Assembly (NCBI GenBank): GCA_913054055.1
Contig: CAJXIT010000022.1
Span: 1 to 18,222, forward strand
Origin: an uncultured Thalassolituus sp.
GTDB taxonomy: Bacteria > Pseudomonadota > Gammaproteobacteria > Pseudomonadales > Oceanobacteraceae
Direction: 5' to 3'
DNA: 18,222 nt
The notes beneath the pieces were generated by a model. It was given only the letters and a program-made list of their open reading frames with translations, had not been told where the DNA came from and made no database searches. The first letter of the stretch is position 1; each line of letters opens with the position of its first letter. Shown here piece by piece: positions 13,732-18,222 of this stretch. Both the position numbers and the translations under genes were made by a program.

Positions 13732-14481
13732 ATGCTAACGATTAAAAATCTACAAGCCAAAGTTGAAGAGAAAGACATTCTTAAAGGTTTGGATCTTGAA
13801 ATTAAACCGGGTGAAATTCACGCTATTATGGGGCCAAACGGTGCCGGTAAAAGTACACTTGGCAATGTTCTGTCTGGCCGTGAAGGCTATGAAGTAACTG
13901 GCGGTGACGTAAGCTTTGATGGCAAAGATATTTTAGATATGGACACAGAAGAGCGCGCCCGTGAAGGTTTGTTCTTAGCGTTTCAATACCCAGTTGAAAT
14001 CCCTGGTGTAAGCAACTTAGAATTTTTAAAAGCATCGGTTGACTCTGTGCGTGAACATCGCGGTGAAGAGCCAATGGACAGCGTGACATTTTTAAAGCTA
14101 GCCCGTGAAAAATGCAAAGCGGTGAACCTTGACCAAAACTTTTTAAAGCGTGGTGTGAACGAAGGCTTCTCTGGTGGTGAGAAAAAGCGTAACGAAATTA
14201 TGCAGATGATGTTGCTAGAGCCTAAGCTATGCATCCTTGATGAAACCGATTCAGGTTTGGATATTGATGCTTTACAAGTGGTAGCAGAGGGAGTGAACTC
14301 TCAGCGTGACCCTAATCGTTCTTTCATTGTGGTGACTCACTATCAGCGTTTGTTGGATTACATTGTTCCGGATTATGTTCACGTATTGGCTGACGGTAAA
14401 ATTGTAAAATCTGGCGGCAAAGAATTAGCGCTAGAATTGGAAGAGAAAGGCTACGGCTGGCTTGAGAATGGAGGCCAGTAA
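13732..14481 (+). CDS. sufC: SUF ATPase SufC
   Basis: SufC is an ABC-type ATPase without membrane partner; two copies bind SufB and SufD, and ATP binding reshapes the scaffold during cluster assembly. The 249-residue protein has Walker A GPNGAGKST (34-42), the Q-loop FQYPVEIPGV (84-93), signature FSGGE (146-150), Walker B LCILDE (166-171) with D-loop SGLDIDAL, and switch His203 in VVTHYQ. All are intact. The ATG has no recognisable ribosome binding site: the bases ahead read GAAATTGGTTAAAACATC, just after a REP-like element. The stop is one base before the sufD ATG. Confidence 0.97.
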   Translation: MLTIKNLQAKVEEKDILKGLDLEIKPGEIHAIMGPNGAGKSTLGNVLSGREGYEVTGGDVSFDGKDILDMDTEERAREGLFLAFQYPVEIPGVSNLEFLKASVDSVREHRGEEPMDSVTFLKLAREKCKAVNLDQNFLKRGVNEGFSGGEKKRNEIMQMMLLEPKLCILDETDSGLDIDALQVVAEGVNSQRDPNRSFIVVTHYQRLLDYIVPDYVHVLADGKIVKSGGKELALELEEKGYGWLENGGQ

Positions 14482-14482
14482 T

Positions 14483-15844
14483 ATGGGCGCCATTAACTTT
14501 AATGAACAGGCCATTGCTTTTGCTGATGCAGCTGAAAAAGCGAATTTTTTATCAGGTCTTCAGCAGACAGGCTTAGCGCAGTTTAAAACCTTGCCGTTTC
14601 CTACCCGTAAAACCGAAGACTGGAAATACACCAGTTTGTTTGCGCTTACAAAGCAAGATTACAACCAAGCGGTGCAAAGTGCGGATGTTGCAGGCTTAAA
14701 CGGTTTATATGATGTTGAAGGCTTAGGTGCCAATCGTATTGTATTTGTGAATGGTGTGTATCAAGCACAAGCATCAAACTTAGATGCGCAAGCGGGTGTA
14801 TTGGTCGAGACATTCTTAAATGCCAGTGCTGATTTACAGGCTGACATTGCCAAACAAGTGGGGACCATTGCAGAAACCGGTCGTAATTTGTTTACCGCAC
14901 TGAATAACGCACAAGTAAACGACGGTGTCTTCATTAAGTTGGAAAAAAACGTTCAGCTTGAAAAACCCATCCAAATTGTGCATGTGACCACGGCGCAACA
15001 GAAATCAGCCACCGCGTTTGCCCGCTGTTTTATTGAACTTGGTCAACATGCTAACGCCACTGTGATTGAGCAATTTGTTTCTACCGATGAAACTCAAAAT
15101 GTGTTGCTTAACCAAACCACAGAAGCGAGTGTGGGTGATGGGGCAAAATTGAATCACTATCGCTTAAACAGTGAACATGAATCCAGCCTGCACTTTGGTG
15201 GGGTATATGTGGATTTAAATCGCGATAGTCAGTTTGAAAGCTATCAGGTGCTATTAGGTGGCCAAATTAAACGCTTGGATGTGTTGGTTAACCATAATGT
15301 GGGTGGCAGTCACTGTGAAATGAAGGGTGTGTACTTGCCTAAGCATGACCAGCATGTGGATATTCATACTTATATTGAACACAAGGCAGCACACTGCACC
15401 ACCAATGAAGTGTATCGCGGCATTATGGCGGATCAGTCGAAAGCGGTATTTAATGGTCGCATTCATATTTTGCCAGACGCTCAAAAAACCTTGGCTGAAT
15501 TAAGCAATAAAAACTTATTGTTAAGCGATAAAGCTCAAATTAATACCAAGCCTGAATTAGAAATTTATGCCGATGACGTTCGCTGTGCTCACGGTGCCAC
15601 CGTGGCGCAATTAAATGAAACCGCTAAGTTTTACTTACGCAGTCGCGGTATCAGCGCACAAGAAGCGGACATTATGCTGAGCTTTGGTTTCATTAATGAA
15701 TTGTTAGAAAGCATTCCATTAGATGCGTTGCGCACTAAAATGCGTCCATTAATGGCTGAGCAGTTTTCTAGTAATCGCGAATTAACCAAGCATTTATTAG
15801 ACAGTGATGTTTCAGAAGTGGCCGCCAGTGGAGAAACAGCTTAA
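14483..15844 (+). CDS. sufD: Fe-S cluster assembly protein SufD
   Basis: SufD is the SufB paralogue in the SufBC2D scaffold and helps iron delivery. The 453-residue product is somewhat longer than E. coli SufD (423). It has the N-terminal PFPTRKTEDWKYTSLFAL (39-56), a beta-helix core and the conserved His370 in DDVRCAHGATV, the counterpart of E. coli His360, followed by FYLRSRGISAQEADIMLSFGF (383-403). The extra length is spread through the N-terminal third and a polar Ala/Ser/Glu-rich tail. The frame extends back into sufC, but the ATG at 14483 has GGAGG 8 bases upstream (inside the sufC end) and follows the sufC stop by one base. The stop overlaps the sufS start (TAATG). Confidence 0.95.
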   Translation: MGAINFNEQAIAFADAAEKANFLSGLQQTGLAQFKTLPFPTRKTEDWKYTSLFALTKQDYNQAVQSADVAGLNGLYDVEGLGANRIVFVNGVYQAQASNLDAQAGVLVETFLNASADLQADIAKQVGTIAETGRNLFTALNNAQVNDGVFIKLEKNVQLEKPIQIVHVTTAQQKSATAFARCFIELGQHANATVIEQFVSTDETQNVLLNQTTEASVGDGAKLNHYRLNSEHESSLHFGGVYVDLNRDSQFESYQVLLGGQIKRLDVLVNHNVGGSHCEMKGVYLPKHDQHVDIHTYIEHKAAHCTTNEVYRGIMADQSKAVFNGRIHILPDAQKTLAELSNKNLLLSDKAQINTKPELEIYADDVRCAHGATVAQLNETAKFYLRSRGISAQEADIMLSFGFINELLESIPLDALRTKMRPLMAEQFSSNRELTKHLLDSDVSEVAASGETA

Positions 15845-17064
15845 TGGCTTTTGATGTCTCTAGTGTTCGTAAAGACTTTCCTATTTTAGATCAAATGGTT
15901 CACGATAAACCTTTGGTGTATTTAGATAATGGTGCCACTACTCAAAAACCTCAAACGGTGATTGATGCACTGGATCATTATTACAAAGTGGATAACTCTA
16001 ATGTTCACCGTGGCGCCCACACTTTAAGTGATCGTGCCACCATCGCATTTGAAGATGCCCGCAAAACCGTTCAGCGTTTTATAAATGCAGAGCATGCAGA
16101 AGAAGTGATTTGGACACGAGGCACCACAGAAAGCATTAATATTGTCGCTCAGTCTTATGGTTCAGCTTTCATTAAAAAAGACGACGTAATTTTGGTTTCG
16201 GCCATGGAGCACCACGCCAATATCGTTCCATGGCAAATGTTATGTGAGCGTTCAGGTGCCATTTTAAAGGCCATTCCGGTTTTAGAAAGTGGCGATCTAG
16301 ACATGGCAGCCTTTAATGAATTAATTAAAGGCAATGTGAAATTTGTCAGTTTGGTGCATGTGAGTAATGCTCTTGGCACAGTAAACCCTGTGGCTGAGGT
16401 GATTGAAAAATCTCACGCAGTAGGAGCAAAAGTTCTGATTGATGGTGCGCAAGCCGTTGCCCATTTTCCTGTGGATGTACAAGCGTTAGATGCTGACTTT
16501 TATGTGTTCTCTGGGCATAAAGTATTTGGCCCAACCGGTATTGGCTGCCTGTACGGCAAAAAAGCATTAATGGATGTAATGCCACCTGTACAAGGTGGTG
16601 GCGAAATGATTGAGAAAGTGAGCTTTGCTGGTACCACGTATCAGGGTTTGCCGTTTAAGTTTGAAGCGGGCACACCGAATATCGCTGGCGCCATCGCTTT
16701 AGATGCCGGGCTAAAATATGTCATGAATTTAGATCGTGATGCCATGGCCGCTTATGAAGATGAATTGTTGCAATACGCTCATGAAAAGGCGGCACAGTGT
16801 GAAGGCATGAAGGTGATCGGAACTGCCAAAGAAAAGGCCGGCGTTTTAAGCTTTTTAATTGAAGGTACGCACCCGGCAGATGTGGGCATGTTACTGGATC
16901 AGCAAGGGGTTGCTGTTCGCACTGGGCATCATTGCGCTATGCCTATTATGGATCAGTTTTGTATTCCGGGAACGGCGCGTGCGTCTTTCTCTATTTATAA
17001 TACGAAGGCGGATGTGGATGCACTTTTTAACGCATTAGAAAAAGTTAAAATGTTTTTACTTTGA
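15844..17064 (+). CDS. sufS: Cysteine desulfurase SufS
   Basis: SufS is the group II PLP-dependent cysteine desulfurase of the SUF pathway and also has selenocysteine lyase activity in relatives. The 406-residue product equals E. coli SufS in length. The PLP lysine is Lys226 in SGHKVFGPTGIG and the catalytic cysteine is Cys364 in RTGHHCAMPIM, both at the E. coli positions, on the short, rigid loop that normally needs a SufE or SufU partner to take up the persulfide. No sufE or sufU is in the window. It overlaps sufD by one base and is followed 10 bp later by the A-type carrier, so translation is coupled. It is the second desulfurase of the operon. Confidence 0.97.
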   Translation: MAFDVSSVRKDFPILDQMVHDKPLVYLDNGATTQKPQTVIDALDHYYKVDNSNVHRGAHTLSDRATIAFEDARKTVQRFINAEHAEEVIWTRGTTESINIVAQSYGSAFIKKDDVILVSAMEHHANIVPWQMLCERSGAILKAIPVLESGDLDMAAFNELIKGNVKFVSLVHVSNALGTVNPVAEVIEKSHAVGAKVLIDGAQAVAHFPVDVQALDADFYVFSGHKVFGPTGIGCLYGKKALMDVMPPVQGGGEMIEKVSFAGTTYQGLPFKFEAGTPNIAGAIALDAGLKYVMNLDRDAMAAYEDELLQYAHEKAAQCEGMKVIGTAKEKAGVLSFLIEGTHPADVGMLLDQQGVAVRTGHHCAMPIMDQFCIPGTARASFSIYNTKADVDALFNALEKVKMFLL

Positions 17065-17074
17065 GGAGAAAAAA

Positions 17075-17434
17075 ATGAGTGAAGTTTCAACCTTTTCTCT
17101 GGATGATATTTCTGTCTCAATGACAGAAAAAGCCATTGGTTATGCGCGTAAGCAAATGGCCTCTGATACAACGGCCAAAGGCATTGTATTGGGTGTGAAA
17201 AAAAGTGGTTGCTCTGGTTTTAAATACGATTTGCAGTTGATGCGTAATGTGGAAGGCAATGAAAAAACCTTTCAAGTGGCGGATGATGTGACGTTATTTG
17301 TGACCTCGGAAGCGTTGCCGTATGTGAACGGCACTGAAATTGATTACGCCACTCAAGGGTTAAACAGCACCATGGTGTTTAATAACCCCAATGCGAAAGA
17401 CGAGTGTGGTTGCGGCGAAAGCTTTAACGTTTAG
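17075..17434 (+). CDS. sufA: A-type Fe-S carrier (SufA/IscA/HesB family)
   Basis: A 119-residue HesB-like protein. The three cysteines that bind a cluster or iron are in the usual arrangement: Cys46 in KKSGCSGFKY, and Cys111 and Cys113 in DECGCG. A-type carriers accept a cluster from the scaffold and pass it to target proteins. The position directly after sufS and the strong ribosome binding site (GAGGAG, about 7 bases before ATG) place it in the SUF operon, so sufA is used as the name; by sequence it could equally be called iscA-like. It is followed by a 97-bp gap before sufT. Confidence 0.92.
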   Translation: MSEVSTFSLDDISVSMTEKAIGYARKQMASDTTAKGIVLGVKKSGCSGFKYDLQLMRNVEGNEKTFQVADDVTLFVTSEALPYVNGTEIDYATQGLNSTMVFNNPNAKDECGCGESFNV

Positions 17435-17531
17435 TCAGTGTTGAAGCACTATCAAGCGCATTGATTATTTATAGTATGGGTTTGCTGATACCTAATTCAT
17501 CATGAAATTATAACGGTAAGAATTCCAAATC

Positions 17532-18065
17532 ATGGAAAAAAGAATGGTAGTAGCGGAAACAGATGTTCCCGCTCGTTTAGTGCCGGTTGGTACTAAAATG
17601 ATTATTCCTGCGGGTAGTTTCGTTACCCTGACACAGGCCCTTGGTGGTAACTACACAGTTGTGCATAACGGCAACATGGCTCGCGTAGACGGTACCGATG
17701 CGGCTGCTTTAGGTTTGCAAGCAGAAACCCTAGAATTCCCTCCCGCAGAAGGTAACAGCATTCGCGAAGAGGATGTATGGACTGCATTAAAAACCATATA
17801 CGACCCAGAAATCCCCGTTAATCTTGTGGATTTAGGATTGATATATAAAGTAAATATCAACCAAGAAAATCATTCGGTTCAAATAGATATGACCTTAACG
17901 GCGCCTGCATGTGGTATGGGGCCGGTATTGGTAAGTGATGTGAAATATCGCACAGCCATGGTACCTAATGTAAACGATGTGGCGGTTGAGTTGGTATTTG
18001 ACCCACCTTGGTCAAGAGACATGATGAGTGAAGAAGCCCAGTTAGAAACCGGTATGTTTTTTTAA
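17532..18065 (+). CDS. sufT: Fe-S assembly protein SufT (MIP18/DUF59 domain)
   Basis: A 177-residue protein with a C-terminal MIP18-type (DUF59) domain: DVWTALKTIYDPEIPVNLVDLGLIY (81-105), the hypersensitive-cysteine motif TLTAPACGMG (121-130, Cys127) and VFDPPWSRDMMS. About 75 residues precede it, with a beta-rich segment (PVGTKMIIPAGSFVTLTQALGG) characteristic of the long SufT type encoded at the end of SUF operons. SufT proteins help mature Fe-S enzymes; in Gram-positive bacteria they matter under high Fe-S demand. The ribosome binding site is weak, and the 97-bp gap after sufA leaves room for a secondary promoter, though I see no convincing one. A strong terminator follows. Confidence 0.92.
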   Translation: MEKRMVVAETDVPARLVPVGTKMIIPAGSFVTLTQALGGNYTVVHNGNMARVDGTDAAALGLQAETLEFPPAEGNSIREEDVWTALKTIYDPEIPVNLVDLGLIYKVNINQENHSVQIDMTLTAPACGMGPVLVSDVKYRTAMVPNVNDVAVELVFDPPWSRDMMSEEAQLETGMFF

Positions 18066-18091
18066 GTAATATCTAATCAACGTTGTATTGA

Positions 18092-18141
18092 AAAAGAAAA
18101 CCCAGTTTTGGCATAAGCGTGTCACTACTGGGTTTTCTTTT
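18092..18141 (+). terminator. Terminator of the isc-suf unit
   Basis: Perfect 15-bp arms AAAAGAAAACCCAGT (18092-18106) and complement (18127-18141) surround a 20-base loop, and the stem ends in CTTTT. It is 26 bp past the sufT stop. The remaining bases to 18222 show no gene. Confidence 0.85.
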
Positions 18142-18222
18142 ATGGGTTTTTAAGTGAATGGCAAAAAAGTGAGCAAAAAACGGCTAATTGGCTTAAATAG
18201 CTAGAAAAATGTTCTGTAGGGT

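Overview
The window looks like chromosomal DNA of a marine-type gammaproteobacterium. The gene order suhB / trmJ / cysE / iscR / cysteine desulfurase matches the order known from Pseudomonas and its relatives. The yhcB / hydrolase / zapE neighbourhood and the cysDN pair also fit. Oceanospirillales-like bacteria are my best guess, but no rRNA or tRNA gene is present to settle it. I see no phage, transposase, integrase or CRISPR array.

Layout. At 1-453 (-) lies the start of an exported DUF3530-type protein cut by the window edge. At 605-1213 (+) is an exported small HExxH protein. A shared bidirectional terminator separates it from cysN and cysD (-), the ATP sulfurylase genes of sulfate activation; this CysN carries the worn-down remains of an APS-kinase domain. 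Next come yhcB/zapG (-), an alpha/beta hydrolase and zapE (+); the first and third are linked to cell division. A 342-bp gene-free stretch holds two copies of a palindromic repeat. Two small minus-strand genes follow: a 105-aa exported protein, and a 44-aa arginine-rich protein that has a strong ribosome binding site and terminator. suhB (-) and trmJ (+) diverge, then cysE (+).

The last 8 kb is one iron-sulfur cluster unit on the + strand: iscR, a cysteine desulfurase of the IscS type, sufB, sufC, sufD, sufS, an A-type carrier (sufA) and sufT. A promoter with an IscR-box-like sequence over its -35 lies in front of iscR, and a 15-bp-stem terminator follows sufT. ISC-type regulation and an ISC-type desulfurase are therefore joined to a SUF scaffold (SufBCD), with iscU, hscBA and fdx absent from the locus. 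CysE and CysDN tie the region to cysteine supply, the sulfur source for both desulfurases.

Most notable: the SuhB homologue has lost the acidic metal-binding residues of inositol phosphatases but keeps its fold and synteny. CysN has a dead APS-kinase remnant. The IscS-type protein stops short of the IscU-docking tail, matching the absence of iscU here. REP-like palindromes sit inside the suf operon. The intergenic repeat pair shows a compensatory base-pair change in its core stem. Comparisons with E. coli and Pseudomonas proteins are from memory of those families, not from a search.
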